Assembly (NCBI GenBank): GCA_051251725.1
Contig: JBPOFN010000004.1
Span: forward strand, 124,001-188,000
Length of the DNA: 64,000 nucleotides
DNA from: JALZUE01 sp051251725
GTDB lineage: Bacteria > Pseudomonadota > Gammaproteobacteria > Enterobacterales > Alteromonadaceae
Reading direction: 5' to 3'
The translations under genes and the position numbers were made by a program. Below are positions 1 through 9,110 of this stretch, piece after piece. A model generated the notes under the pieces. That model was not told where the DNA came from. It ran no database searches and worked only from the letters and a program-made list of their open reading frames with translations. The first letter of the stretch is position 1. Each line of letters opens with the position of its first letter.

Positions 1-205
1 TTTCGTATCTATTTAATAACTCGGCTGAGAAATGTTGTGCATCGCCAGCTGAGCCACCGTTACCACAACTTAAAATTTTGTTACCTGATAATAAGCTTTT
101 AACCATTATTAAGCCGGCTTTTTCAATTGCAGCGCCTAAAGCTTCACTGGCGGCAATTTTAGTTTGAATACTTTCTGTAAAGTTACTTTTGATGATTTCT
201 AACAT
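1..205 (-). CDS. diaA: DiaA/GmhA-type SIS-domain protein (partial, N-terminal part)
   Basis: This is the first 68 codons of a minus-strand gene that runs off the left edge of the window. The translation begins MLEIIKSNFTESIQTKI and contains the SIS-domain phosphosugar-binding motif CGNGGSAGDAQHF. It matches the start of DiaA, the DnaA-initiator-associating protein, which is a relative of phosphoheptose isomerase GmhA. Family knowledge: DiaA promotes DnaA assembly at oriC. The location directly downstream of yraN and lpoA is the usual gammaproteobacterial order, which favours DiaA over true GmhA. The ATG at 205 follows yraN by 14 bp, so co-transcription is likely. Confidence 0.85.
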   Translation of the reverse strand, partial: MLEIIKSNFTESIQTKIAASEALGAAIEKAGLIMVKSLLSGNKILSCGNGGSAGDAQHFSAELLNRYE

Positions 206-219
206 CTGAACGGACTCTC

Positions 220-591
220 TTAAAAGGCGTTAGGTAGCCAAGTAATTTGGGGTTTTGATATATTGCCATCAATGGCAACGATATCGAATCGGCAAGGGGT
301 ATTATATTCATTTAATTGGTGTTGTTGCAGAAAAAATTGCGCTGTTGATCGAATTTTTTCTTGTTTGCTGATTGCAACTGCCGAAATGGCCCCGCCAAAT
401 TGATTTTGCTTTCTATATTTAACCTCGATGAAGATAAAGGCATCAGCATTTTTAGCAATGATGTCTATCTCGCCATAACGACAGTTAAAATTTTGAGCGA
501 TAATTTTTAACTTATTTTCAATTAAAAAGTTTTTGGCAAGATTCTCTGTGTAATCGCCTTTGTGTTTGGTGTTGGTATTATTCCATTTCAA
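220..591 (-). CDS. yraN: YraN family protein (UPF0102, endonuclease-like fold)
   Basis: A 123-residue protein of normal length for UPF0102. It carries the conserved core with GDYTENLAKNFL near residue 12, RYGEIDIIA near residue 40, and FIFIEVKYRK near residue 53. The E-I-D and E-V-K residues correspond to the restriction-endonuclease-like active-site pattern of this family. The biochemical role is not established in general. It overlaps the start of lpoA by 14 bp, so the two are translationally coupled within a lpoA-yraN-diaA operon. Confidence 0.9.
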   Translation of the reverse strand: MKWNNTNTKHKGDYTENLAKNFLIENKLKIIAQNFNCRYGEIDIIAKNADAFIFIEVKYRKQNQFGGAISAVAISKQEKIRSTAQFFLQQHQLNEYNTPCRFDIVAIDGNISKPQITWLPNAF

Positions 592-2422
592 TTTCAGTTA
601 CCTTCTTCCTTTGGTATGCACCCCACAATAAACTACGAGTTAGAATGTTATCTTTCCCAAGTTTAAGGGTGCCAGTTTGTCCATAATGTCTGATATATGG
701 GGTTAATTTCATACTCTTAAGCATATTCGAAATTGCGTAACTATCAAATCCCATGGCAAATATTCTTTGTAGGTTGTCGCTACGCTTAGGCCATAACATC
801 TCACTTGTTCGCGCTAACGCTTTATTTTGCTGCTTACTTTTTAGTAATAATGGTATTTGCGTGAAGGTTAAACCGCGCAAATCATTTACTGTACTTTGGT
901 CTATGTTGACTGAATGACTACGAGAACTGGCGAAAACTGGGATAAGCTTAGCAAAAGGACTGGTGTTAACATCAATATAGGGTTTCATTAACCGCGTTTG
1001 ACGAGGGTTACCAACAATATAAATCATGTCGATATCTCTGCGGTTACGTGGCTCTACTTTAATGGATTCTCTGATGCGATATTTTAACGCTTTGATCCGC
1101 GCTTCACTTTCGTCGATTGCTAAGGTGTTTTTTAAGATGTTTTGCATTTTTTGCCCTTGTTCAAAAAATACGACAATTGGCATCTCACCCGTTAATTTCT
1201 GCCACGTTTCGGCAAAGGCATTAGCAATACGTTGGCTAAAGCTGTCTTGATGACTCATTACCACTGGGTGTTTAAAGTTTCTTTGGCTGAGCAAGGTTGC
1301 TGCTTGCACCGCTTCATCTTCTGGTCTCATCGACAGTGCAAATTGATGTGCTTGTAAACTTATACCTTCAGGCACATTCAGCAGCAGCGTTGGAATTAAA
1401 ATATCTTTTAGCGCAAGGAATTTATCGACATTGTCTTTAATTAGCGGACCAATAATAAAATCAATTTCATTAACTTGTAGTGTTTCAACCAAGGTTAAAA
1501 AGTCGAGGTCGTTTGAGTCGATAAAAAGCAGCGAAACCGCTTCATCATTTTGATAGGCCGCTAATACACCTTGTTGCGCGCTATTGCCGGCGATAGCTTG
1601 TGGCCCTGAAAGCGGCAAAATAACCGCGATTTTTTGGTAATTATCTTTTTGTAAATTATGACTGTTCAGTAAGTTTGCTAACACGCTATTGGCAGGGTGA
1701 GTCGGGTATTTACGCTGCCATACTTTAATTTGGCTAGTAAAGGTATTTGAACCGCCATATTTATTTGTTGTTTGCGCCAGCGCTAACCAACCATCTACAT
1801 GTGGTGGGTTAAGTTGTTTTAATTGTGTTTGTTGCCATTGAGAGAAGTCACTTAAGCTTTGCCAAATAGTTTCTGCATCGTCTGTGGTTGATTCACTACT
1901 TAATTGAAATATATGGAGCGATGCATTTAATGCGATTACTAGCTGCTCGTTTATTTCGGCTAATAAATGTTGCAAGCGATAATAGTCGAGGCTGTGCTTA
2001 ATTGCGTTTTTAGTGGCAAGTTGTTGACAGTTTTCGATATAACTCAGTGCTAGTGCATTTTCAGCTAATTGCTGACTGGCAGTGGCGGCGATTAAATTAA
2101 GTTGGTATTGAGCCTGCGTTGTTTGCTCTAAAGTAAGTAAGTGGGCACTTAACCACAAAGCTTTAGCTGGTCGCTCTTCAGCTAAATATTGCTTACTCGC
2201 TTTAATTAATAAGACATTCGATTGTGCCAATGGCTGTTTTTTTGCTTGTGCGATCAATTGTTCAGCGGCAATTTTATGCTCAACTTGTGGCGTTTGATTT
2301 TGTTGATTGCTGGCTTTTTTTGTCGAAGAAGGCGTTGGACTGGCACAGCTTGCCACTACTAAAATGAATAAGCATGTTGTTAATCTTTGAAAATTTTTGC
2401 GAAAAAAAACAGATATCTGCAC
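578..2422 (-). CDS. lpoA: Penicillin-binding protein activator LpoA
   Basis: A 614-residue outer-membrane lipoprotein. The N-terminus has a hydrophobic segment ending in the lipobox VVASC (Cys about residue 26), then a linker rich in Ser, Lys and Gln. The first half is an alpha-helical TPR-like region, and the second half (from about residue 260, KIAVILPLSGP) is the periplasmic-binding-protein-like LppC domain. Family knowledge: LpoA activates the transpeptidase PBP1A in peptidoglycan synthesis. Length and order match lpoA in Alteromonadales, and the gene is divergent from rsmI. Confidence 0.92.
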   Translation of the reverse strand: MQISVFFRKNFQRLTTCLFILVVASCASPTPSSTKKASNQQNQTPQVEHKIAAEQLIAQAKKQPLAQSNVLLIKASKQYLAEERPAKALWLSAHLLTLEQTTQAQYQLNLIAATASQQLAENALALSYIENCQQLATKNAIKHSLDYYRLQHLLAEINEQLVIALNASLHIFQLSSESTTDDAETIWQSLSDFSQWQQTQLKQLNPPHVDGWLALAQTTNKYGGSNTFTSQIKVWQRKYPTHPANSVLANLLNSHNLQKDNYQKIAVILPLSGPQAIAGNSAQQGVLAAYQNDEAVSLLFIDSNDLDFLTLVETLQVNEIDFIIGPLIKDNVDKFLALKDILIPTLLLNVPEGISLQAHQFALSMRPEDEAVQAATLLSQRNFKHPVVMSHQDSFSQRIANAFAETWQKLTGEMPIVVFFEQGQKMQNILKNTLAIDESEARIKALKYRIRESIKVEPRNRRDIDMIYIVGNPRQTRLMKPYIDVNTSPFAKLIPVFASSRSHSVNIDQSTVNDLRGLTFTQIPLLLKSKQQNKALARTSEMLWPKRSDNLQRIFAMGFDSYAISNMLKSMKLTPYIRHYGQTGTLKLGKDNILTRSLLWGAYQRKKVTEIEME

Positions 2423-2534
2423 TAGTTTAATACCAGAGATAATAAGAGTAGGGTTATAATAAACGCCATCACCAATAGTCTCAACTAATGATCTGTGAAA
2501 TATGGATCTATGTGCTTTTTAAAAAGGTAGTTCA

Positions 2535-3389
2535 ATGACCAACCAGCTGGTTCCTAGCAGTTTATACATAGTCGCAACCCCAATAGGTAATTTAGCTGAT
2601 ATCAGTCAAAGGGCTTTAGATATACTGACTCAAGTTGATTTAATTGCTTGTGAAGACACCCGTCATACACAAAGGTTACTATCAAACTTTTCGATTAAAA
2701 ATAAAACCTTATCTTTACATGATCATAACGAAAGACAGCGACAAGATTATATTGCTAGCCTGTTAAGTGAAGGAAAAACCATCGCCTTGGTTTCTGACGC
2801 AGGCACGCCATTGATCAGTGATCCTGGTTTTCATATTGTTAAGCACTTACGCAGCTTAGATTTTTCTGTTATTCCAGTCCCTGGGCCATGTGCCTTAATT
2901 GCCGCTTTATCCGCTTCGGGCTTACCGACCGATAGATTTACTTTTGAAGGTTTTTTACCGTCAAAATCCGGCGCCAGACAATCGACATTAACCGCACTTG
3001 CGAACGAAGCAAGAACCATGGTGTTTTATGATGCACCTAGACGCGCTATTGATACGGTCGCCGATATTGTTGAAGTATTAGGTGCAGAAAGACAAATTGT
3101 TATTGCCCGTGAGCTCACTAAAACCTTTGAGACCATTCACAATGATCAAGCGGGAAATATTCTAGCTTGGTTAAATGAAGATCCTAATCAGTTAAAAGGT
3201 GAAATGGTACTGATAATCGAAGGAACAAAAATTGACCCAAATGCAATTTCACCAGAGATTATCGCCACCCTTAAGTTGTTATTAGCTGAATTACCCCCGA
3301 AAAAAGCCTGTGCAATTGCGGCCAGTATTCATCAAGTAAAGAAAAATGGTTTATACGATATTGCCTTATCGATGAAAAATGGCGAATAA
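2535..3389 (+). CDS. rsmI: 16S rRNA 2'-O-methyltransferase RsmI (C1402)
   Basis: A 284-residue SAM-dependent methylase of the tetrapyrrole-methylase-like family. Visible signatures are LYIVATPIGNLADI near residue 10, EDTRHTQRLL near residue 40, VSDAGTPLISDPG near residue 85 and VPGPCA near residue 115. Family knowledge: RsmI methylates the ribose of C1402 in 16S rRNA. The ATG at 2535 follows an AAAAAGG Shine-Dalgarno sequence at the usual distance. It is divergent from lpoA across about 110 bp that must hold both promoters. Confidence 0.94.
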   Translation: MTNQLVPSSLYIVATPIGNLADISQRALDILTQVDLIACEDTRHTQRLLSNFSIKNKTLSLHDHNERQRQDYIASLLSEGKTIALVSDAGTPLISDPGFHIVKHLRSLDFSVIPVPGPCALIAALSASGLPTDRFTFEGFLPSKSGARQSTLTALANEARTMVFYDAPRRAIDTVADIVEVLGAERQIVIARELTKTFETIHNDQAGNILAWLNEDPNQLKGEMVLIIEGTKIDPNAISPEIIATLKLLLAELPPKKACAIAASIHQVKKNGLYDIALSMKNGE

Positions 3390-3461
3390 ATCGCTTGTTA
3401 AACTCAGCTGTTAATCGAGCTAAGCCATTAATTTAAACAGTTATGGTTTACTTTTAATGCG

Positions 3462-4076
3462 TTATAGCCAGCCTTTTTGTCGTGCTAAACGTGCGGCATC
3501 AATACGATTAGTTGCATTGAGTTTGGCAATGGCTTCCGATAAATAATTACGAATAGTACCTTCAGATAAAAATAGTTTTTCAGCTATTTCGGCGGTGGTT
3601 AAACCATCGCCGGCAAACCGTAACGCTTTGCGCTCTTTATTAGTTAAAGGGTCAATGTCACCTAAAGCATTAATAGCCAACTCTGGATCGATAATAGTTT
3701 TGCCTTTCTGTACTTTTAAAATTGCCGCGACCAAATCATCAGACGGGGCTTCTTTTAAAATAAAACCTTTCACCCCTGCTTGTATCGCTCGTCTGATATA
3801 GCCACTTCGGGTGAAAGTTGTCATGATGATGGTGCGAATACTGGGCTGTGTTTTTTTTAACTGTTCAATTAATTCAATGCCAGTTAAATTTGGCATTTCA
3901 ATATCGGTTAAAACAATGTCGATGGTTTGTGTTTTTACTAAGCGGTTAATTAACGTTAATGCTTCTTGACCATCTTTGGCTTCAGCTATCACTTCAATGT
4001 TTGGGTGCAAGCCAAGTAAAGCGCTAATTGCGCCGCGAACTAAGGCTTGATCTTCAACAATAACAAGCTTGATCAT
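3462..4076 (-). CDS. NarL/LuxR-type response regulator, DesR-like
   Basis: A 204-residue two-domain regulator. The receiver domain (residues 1-120) has the acidic pocket near D9, the phospho-acceptor D58 in VLTDIEMPN, and the KGFILKEA lysine. The C-terminal LuxR helix-turn-helix has LTNKERKAL, LTTAEIAEKLFLSEGTIRNYLS. It overlaps the kinase gene by 4 bp (ATGA), so kinase and regulator are translationally coupled. The pairing with a DesK-like kinase resembles the Bacillus DesK/DesR membrane-fluidity system, but no desaturase target is next to it, so the signal is unknown. Confidence 0.88.
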   Translation of the reverse strand: MIKLVIVEDQALVRGAISALLGLHPNIEVIAEAKDGQEALTLINRLVKTQTIDIVLTDIEMPNLTGIELIEQLKKTQPSIRTIIMTTFTRSGYIRRAIQAGVKGFILKEAPSDDLVAAILKVQKGKTIIDPELAINALGDIDPLTNKERKALRFAGDGLTTAEIAEKLFLSEGTIRNYLSEAIAKLNATNRIDAARLARQKGWL

Positions 4077-5167
4077 GCTGCTTTTCCTGTTGGTAATTCA
4101 ATGATTAATGCAAAACCATCGACGATATTAATGTTAAGCGTGCCATTTATTGCTTGGCAGCGCTCAGACATTCCTTGTAAACCATTACCAGGTTGAAAAT
4201 TTAAGACTTTACCGTTATCACCAATATTTACTGTGATAGTTGACGTAGAACTGACTAATTCGATAGCCACTTTGTTGCCATTACTATGGCGCAAAATGTT
4301 AGTAATGGCTTCAGTGAGAACTAAAACAATGGTTGATTCAACCGCTGGCGGTAATTGAGTTAATTCATTGTTAAGGTTCACCGTAAAACCATGGTTTTCT
4401 AATTCACTGACAAATTTATTAATACCTTGAGATAAGTTTTGCTTTTTTAAGCCGGAAACAGTATGTCTTATCTCGGCTAATACCTCGCGACTTAGCGCGG
4501 CAACTTCTGTTATTTCATGTTGTGCTTTGTCGTAATTCCCCGCTTGTAAATACTTTTCAGCCAATTCAGATTTTAAGGCGATAGAGGATAAACTATGGCC
4601 GGCAACATCGTGTAAATCGCGAGCAATCCTTTCTCTTTCAGCAATGGCGACAAGTTGTTTTACTTGTTTTTTATTGGTGTTTTCTTTCATTCTAAAAATA
4701 GCATCTCGGTGTGTAAAAACACCAAAAATAAACAAGCCAGCTGTAATTAATAATGCCGGCACCAAAAAATAAGGATGCGATTGGGTAAAATAGTAGCCGC
4801 TAATAAATATTGCTAAGCCAATCCCTGCCAGCATCATAAAAGCACGTTTTATATTTAGCGTGTAACCGGCAAGAAAGGCGACATAACCAAATAAAGATTG
4901 GCTGCCAAAAGTGAAGTAAGTTGCTAAGGCAATGCAAACCGTCATAACAATTAACCATGGGATAATTGTATCGCCGCGTAGGTGAACGGCTTTAGCGTAT
5001 AACAGAAGGAAAATTAAATAGTTAACCAGTATAAAACATAAGTTTGAGACTGAAATATGGCTAAAATCAATAATGGTTTGCATAAAATAAAAACCACTAA
5101 ATATCAGCGGTCCCCAAACCCAATATGGCTGGCTGTCGTCGGCAAGGCTGCGATTAAAAGTAATCAA
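4073..5167 (-). CDS. DesK-like sensor histidine kinase (HisKA_3)
   Basis: A 364-residue membrane kinase. The N-terminal half contains about five hydrophobic segments (residues 15-150). The HisKA_3 dimerisation domain follows, with ERIARDLHDVAGHSLSS, in which the H near residue 187 is the phosphorylation site. A short HATPase_c domain has the N-box TEAITNILRHS and the G-box DNGKVLNFQPGNGLQGM. The first gene of a two-gene operon with the response regulator. The short membrane domain with no periplasmic sensor is typical of DesK-type thermosensors or membrane-state sensors; that role here is inferred. Confidence 0.87.
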   Translation of the reverse strand: MITFNRSLADDSQPYWVWGPLIFSGFYFMQTIIDFSHISVSNLCFILVNYLIFLLLYAKAVHLRGDTIIPWLIVMTVCIALATYFTFGSQSLFGYVAFLAGYTLNIKRAFMMLAGIGLAIFISGYYFTQSHPYFLVPALLITAGLFIFGVFTHRDAIFRMKENTNKKQVKQLVAIAERERIARDLHDVAGHSLSSIALKSELAEKYLQAGNYDKAQHEITEVAALSREVLAEIRHTVSGLKKQNLSQGINKFVSELENHGFTVNLNNELTQLPPAVESTIVLVLTEAITNILRHSNGNKVAIELVSSTSTITVNIGDNGKVLNFQPGNGLQGMSERCQAINGTLNINIVDGFALIIELPTGKAA

Positions 5168-5211
5168 AATGAACTCCTGTTGAGCTTTTAGCTTACTGAA
5201 ATTAAGAGAAA

Positions 5212-5233
5212 AAGGCTATGACACCATAGCCTT
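5212..5233 (-). terminator. Rho-independent terminator after the TPR gene
   Basis: A perfect 9-bp stem (AAGGCTATG / CATAGCCTT) with a 4-base loop. Read on the minus strand it is followed by a TTTTTCT tract, 22 bp past the stop codon of the TPR gene. Confidence 0.8.
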
Positions 5234-5255
5234 AATCGATAGCTGTTTTCTTAAA

Positions 5256-5939
5256 TTAAGATGGATTATTCGTTAAGAGCATTTTTGCCCAGCCAAAATC
5301 TGGTGCAATGGCTAACGCGTGTTCAAAATCACTAACGGCTTGATCATTTTGTTGTGTTGCTTGATAAGACAGACCGCGCCATATATAAGCTTCAGCTTCG
5401 CCCCAAGAACTACCTGAGCTTTTATCATCAGCAAATAACTCAATTGCTTTATTTAACGAAGTAATGGCCGCGGTTTTACTGCCGCCGTAAATAGCGGGAG
5501 TATTAAAACTAATAATGCCCTTGAATAACATCACCCTTGGATTATTAGGATCTAATTTTTCGGCTTTTGCTAACGCTTTATTCGCTTGAGGCCCAAGGAT
5601 AGTCACATTTTGTGGTTCAAAAATCGTCTTAAAACCATAACATTGAGATAATAATGCCCAAGATTCATCATCATTGGGGTCAAGGGTAATAGCATGCTCA
5701 AGCTCACTGATTGCTGAATTTAATGACTTAATCGCCGCTTGCTGATTTGTTTTTATATTTTGACTTACTGATAAGCGATAAAAAGCTAACGCTTTAATAT
5801 ATCCTTGATTGTTCAATGTTGCTTGCATTAACGCTGGGCTATTAAGCTGCATTGATGCAAGTTCGATACTGTCTATTTCCGCTTGGTTGGCAAAAGTGGT
5901 GGAGCTAATTAAAAGTCCAATTGCGAATAAAGATTTCAT
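5256..5939 (-). CDS. Secreted TPR-repeat protein
   Basis: I place the start at the ATG at 5939, which has GGAAAGGAAACAACC upstream, rather than seven codons further out. The 227-residue product begins with a signal peptide, MKSLFAIGLLISSTTFA, cleaved before NQAE. Tetratricopeptide-type helices follow: ELEHAITLDPNDDESWALL, ALAKAEKLDPNNPRVMLF and DFEHALAIAPDFGWAKMLL. The role is probably protein-protein contact in the periplasm; no specific partner can be named. It ends at its own terminator and is 88 bp upstream of the kinase operon. Confidence 0.8.
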   Translation of the reverse strand: MKSLFAIGLLISSTTFANQAEIDSIELASMQLNSPALMQATLNNQGYIKALAFYRLSVSQNIKTNQQAAIKSLNSAISELEHAITLDPNDDESWALLSQCYGFKTIFEPQNVTILGPQANKALAKAEKLDPNNPRVMLFKGIISFNTPAIYGGSKTAAITSLNKAIELFADDKSSGSSWGEAEAYIWRGLSYQATQQNDQAVSDFEHALAIAPDFGWAKMLLTNNPS

Positions 5940-6098
5940 GGTTGTTTCCTTTCCAGTCAATAAATTAAATGAGATGTTTTGTGTTCGAGCATAAGTTTGG
6001 CCTGTTCAGATCTTTTTTATTAGAGAGCAATGTCATGAGTTTAAGGTGACAAATGTCATTTGTTTTTATGGCCTAATAATAAATTGCTGAATTTATTA

Positions 6099-6127
6099 TT
6101 TCTTTCGTTAGCACCATCAGGTAAAAT
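6099..6127 (+). promoter_or_regulatory. Possible promoter of rnpB
   Basis: A TAAAAT -10-like hexamer at 6122-6127 lies about 7 bases before the predicted 5' end of the RNase P RNA. The -35 region is poor (TTTCTT near 6099). Placement rests mainly on the position of the RNA. Confidence 0.4.
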
Positions 6128-6133
6128 GCGCGG

Positions 6134-6550
6134 CGAGTTGGCCAGACAATCGCTGCTTAATCGTTGTATCTTGTGCTTCGGCATAAAATAGACAGATTGA
6201 GGGGAGGAAAGTCCGGGCTCCACAGAGCAGGGTGCCAGATAACGTCTGGGCGGTGTAATGCCGACGACAAGTGCAGCAGAGAGAAGACCGCCGATGGTTA
6301 TTCTTCGGAATTTCACAGGTAAGGCTGAAAGGGTGCGGTAAGAGCGCACCGGGCGACTGGTAACAGTTCGCAGCAGGGTAAACTCCACCCGGAGCAAGAC
6401 CAAATAGGGTTCCAGTACGCTTTGATTTATCACTGACGTTAATGCGCGGCTCGCGTTGGAACCGGGTAGGTTGCTTGAGCCTTAGAGCGATTTAAGGCCT
6501 AGACGAATGATTGTCCACGACAAAACCCGGCTTATCGGCCGACTCACTTA
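6134..6550 (+). ncRNA. rnpB: RNase P RNA, bacterial type A
   Basis: The catalytic RNA of ribonuclease P, which matures tRNA 5' ends. Conserved blocks are plain: GAGGGGAGGAAAGTCCGGGC near 6198, CAGGGTGCCAGATAACG near 6229, GGTGCGGTAAGAGCGCACCG near 6331, and AAACTCCACCCGGAGCAAG near 6380 with AATAGGG just after. The 3' block GTCCACGACAAAACCCGGCT is near 6513. The terminal helix P1 pairs 6135-6143 (GAGTTGGCC) with 6537-6545 (GGCCGACTC). The length, about 415 nt, is slightly above that of E. coli M1 RNA. The open frame antisense to it is not a gene. Confidence 0.97.
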
Positions 6551-6560
6551 TTAAATAAAA

Positions 6561-6591
6561 AGCCTCTACAGCAATGTTGAGGCTTTTTTTT
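6561..6591 (+). terminator. Terminator of rnpB
   Basis: A stem AGCCTC / GAGGCT with a 12-base loop, followed by a run of eight T residues, starting about 10 bases after the RNase P RNA 3' end. Confidence 0.85.
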
Positions 6592-7020
6592 CGACTAAAT
6601 ATTACCCTCTGCATTTGTACGGTAATAAATAACTTACCGTGTTCTCAAGCTGTATTTCTCTTCAAAGCCAACTAATAAAGTTATTTGTAAGTTTTGTATT
6701 TAATGTTTTTTAGCGTCAGTGCAACGCTGTAAACCGCTATTCGAGCAGATACTTAGCTGATTATTTTGCTAAAAAGTCTCAGCTAAAATACATAATGTGA
6801 ATGAATACCCAAAAATTCATAAAGTCATAAATAAGTTGCCGTCTGTAACTCAACGTATTTACATTTAAGTAGTGTTGATAACAATTAAACTTTTACAAAT
6901 GCTTTACACTTTCGCTTATTTTTATCTAAAAACTATCTGTTACATTATTACTAGAAAAATTTCAGTACTTTACGGGCTGATCTTTATACCTAAACAATTA
7001 TTGTGACGACTGAGACTACT
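6592..7020. other. Intergenic stretch between rnpB and the sulfatase
   Basis: AT-rich, with no open frame that looks coding and no convincing RNA. It should contain the promoter of the sulfatase, but no strong -35/-10 pair stands out. Confidence 0.5.
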
Positions 7021-8742
7021 ATGCCAATACGACCTGCTTTACCTTTTCAAAAAATTACTATTTCTGCGGCTTTATTGTTGGCGTTTACAAGTCACTTTTC
7101 AGCGCTAGCAGAAACATCAAAACCCAATGTTATTGTTATTTATTCAGATGATATTAGTGCGCGAGAATTCCCTAGTTACGGTAGTAGCGAATGGTCGGGG
7201 GAAAAAGGTAAGTCAGGCTCTGATGTAAAGTATCGAGCGGTTACGCCAGTGTTAGATAAAATAGCAAGTGAGGGTGTACAAATAGAAAATGCATGGGCAG
7301 CAACTATTTGTTCTCCAAGCCGTGCGATGATGATGACTGGCCGCTTTGCTCATCTGCATAAATGGTGGCATAACGGAGATTACGGTAAAATTTATGATGA
7401 AAATACCCTGCAAGGAAAAAAGAATAAAGGCAGCTCTGTCCACTTATACCAAAGTTCACCGTTATTAATTGGACATATTGCTAAACAGGCTGGTTACGCC
7501 ACTATGTGGTCTGGTAAAACACAAATGAAAACGGCTAACTTAGCAAGCTTCGGTTTTGATGAGGGAATATTTTCAGCCGGTACTGAACTAGAAAAAATGG
7601 GGTTATTACCTAAAAACCCATTTACCAACTTTAATATCATTGCACGAGATATGACTGCTGATGAGATTATTGCTAAAAAAATGGCCGCTAAAAAAGGTAA
7701 AAAGAAAGCGAAAAAACAAGTCGGTATTGGTAAAAATCAAGTGGCAATAAACCAAGACACTGGTAATACCGTTAGTACTTTTGCACGAACCGCTTGGTTT
7801 TTTAAGCCCAGCGTAGCTTTAATGAATCACCCAAGTAGTATTGGTACTTATGATTGGTGGCCAAATACAGAGCAAGATAAAAAAAATTACAGTATTAATA
7901 CTTACGGTCCTGACATTGAGCTCAATTATATTTTTGATTTTATGGATCGTAAACATAAAGACAATAAACCATTTTTTGTTTATCACACCACACATTTAGG
8001 CCATGGGATGTTTGATTTTTTATTTCCTGAGTCTGGAAATACTTGGCCAGGTACACCTAAATTGACTTGGGATGGGGGGAAATACACTCGTACCCAACCC
8101 AGTATTACTGGTGAGAATGGCGTTTATGATACACATGGAACCGTTACCCCCGCAGGCATGAAATACCATGTTGAATATATTGATTACCAAATTTGGCAAT
8201 ATTTAGAAAAGCTGAAAACTATGGGAATTGAAAACGATACTATTTTAATTTTTGCTTCTGATAATGGTTCGAGTAAATATGGTAAAGGTAGTGAGGATCG
8301 CCAAAAAGGAACACACGTACCTTTAATTGTTTATGCACCAGGTGTTGGAATGACTAAAAAAGGCAAGCAGCCTACACTTGCGTCTATGGCTGATATTTTA
8401 CCAACATTAGCGGATATTATGGGCACTAAATTACCTGAAGATTATGAGATTAATGGTGAAAGCTTATGGCCATTTTTAACCACTGACAAACAAGAACACC
8501 GAGAATGGACTTATGCTTATAAAAAAGATTTACAGCTTATCCGCGGTAAAAAAGTTTTAAAAGACGGCAATGAAAAATGGTGGGATGTTACTAATAAACC
8601 GAGTGATTTAATAAGTTTTAATGAAATTACGGACTGGAGTAAAGTTTCACCAGCCCATCGTCAAGAACGCGATAAGCTAAATGATATTTTACCGGCGTTT
8701 GACTTGTACGAAAGTGAACATGATATTGTTAGTAAAAAGTAA
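7021..8742 (+). CDS. Secreted S1-family sulfatase (formylglycine type)
   Basis: A 573-residue enzyme starting at the ATG at 7021; a GTG 18 bases upstream is possible, but neither start has a strong Shine-Dalgarno sequence. A signal peptide (residues 1-30, ending SALA) is followed by the metal-binding start of the sulfatase fold, VIVIYSDDI. The formylglycine motif CSPSR has its Cys at residue 97, and a second metal site is FASDNGSS. Family knowledge: S1 sulfatases cleave sulfate esters after a maturase converts this Cys to formylglycine. A lysine-rich insertion (residues about 215-240, AAKKGKKKAKKQ) is unusual. It stands alone between rnpB and def, far from the main carbohydrate region. Substrate unknown; an algal polysaccharide is likely. 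Confidence 0.88.
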   Translation: MPIRPALPFQKITISAALLLAFTSHFSALAETSKPNVIVIYSDDISAREFPSYGSSEWSGEKGKSGSDVKYRAVTPVLDKIASEGVQIENAWAATICSPSRAMMMTGRFAHLHKWWHNGDYGKIYDENTLQGKKNKGSSVHLYQSSPLLIGHIAKQAGYATMWSGKTQMKTANLASFGFDEGIFSAGTELEKMGLLPKNPFTNFNIIARDMTADEIIAKKMAAKKGKKKAKKQVGIGKNQVAINQDTGNTVSTFARTAWFFKPSVALMNHPSSIGTYDWWPNTEQDKKNYSINTYGPDIELNYIFDFMDRKHKDNKPFFVYHTTHLGHGMFDFLFPESGNTWPGTPKLTWDGGKYTRTQPSITGENGVYDTHGTVTPAGMKYHVEYIDYQIWQYLEKLKTMGIENDTILIFASDNGSSKYGKGSEDRQKGTHVPLIVYAPGVGMTKKGKQPTLASMADILPTLADIMGTKLPEDYEINGESLWPFLTTDKQEHREWTYAYKKDLQLIRGKKVLKDGNEKWWDVTNKPSDLISFNEITDWSKVSPAHRQERDKLNDILPAFDLYESEHDIVSKK

Positions 8743-9110
8743 AACCTAACGATTAGAAAGGTCGATGACATTGTTATCGGCTTTATTATTTGATGTTTTC
8801 TATTTCGTAATGAGTTAACTAAACACAAGACATAATCTGATAAGTAAAGGGCGCTCGGGGAACCACTTAGCTTAGATTAATAGATGTAGTCTTCATCGGT
8901 TTGTAAGCTTAAGTATTTAAACTGTCTAAGTACTCGCCGAGAGGATTTTTTTATTATTTCGAAAGCAGAACACCTACTATTGCAGTGATAAAACGCAAGT
9001 AATAGCTTTTATGCTTGGCAATTTTAATATAGTGAAATTGAGTGACAGCTTGGTCTAGCGCTTTAATCATTTATGCTATCAACCCATAAAATAATTAGTA
9101 GTGCTCGAAA
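8743..9110. other. Intergenic stretch, sulfatase to def
   Basis: Convergent ends of the sulfatase and peptide deformylase genes. No coding frame, RNA gene or clear terminator hairpin was recognised. Confidence 0.5.

Noticed and set aside
6056..6433. A 125-codon open frame on the minus strand
   Set aside because: It lies antisense over the RNase P RNA, whose conserved blocks are clear on the plus strand.
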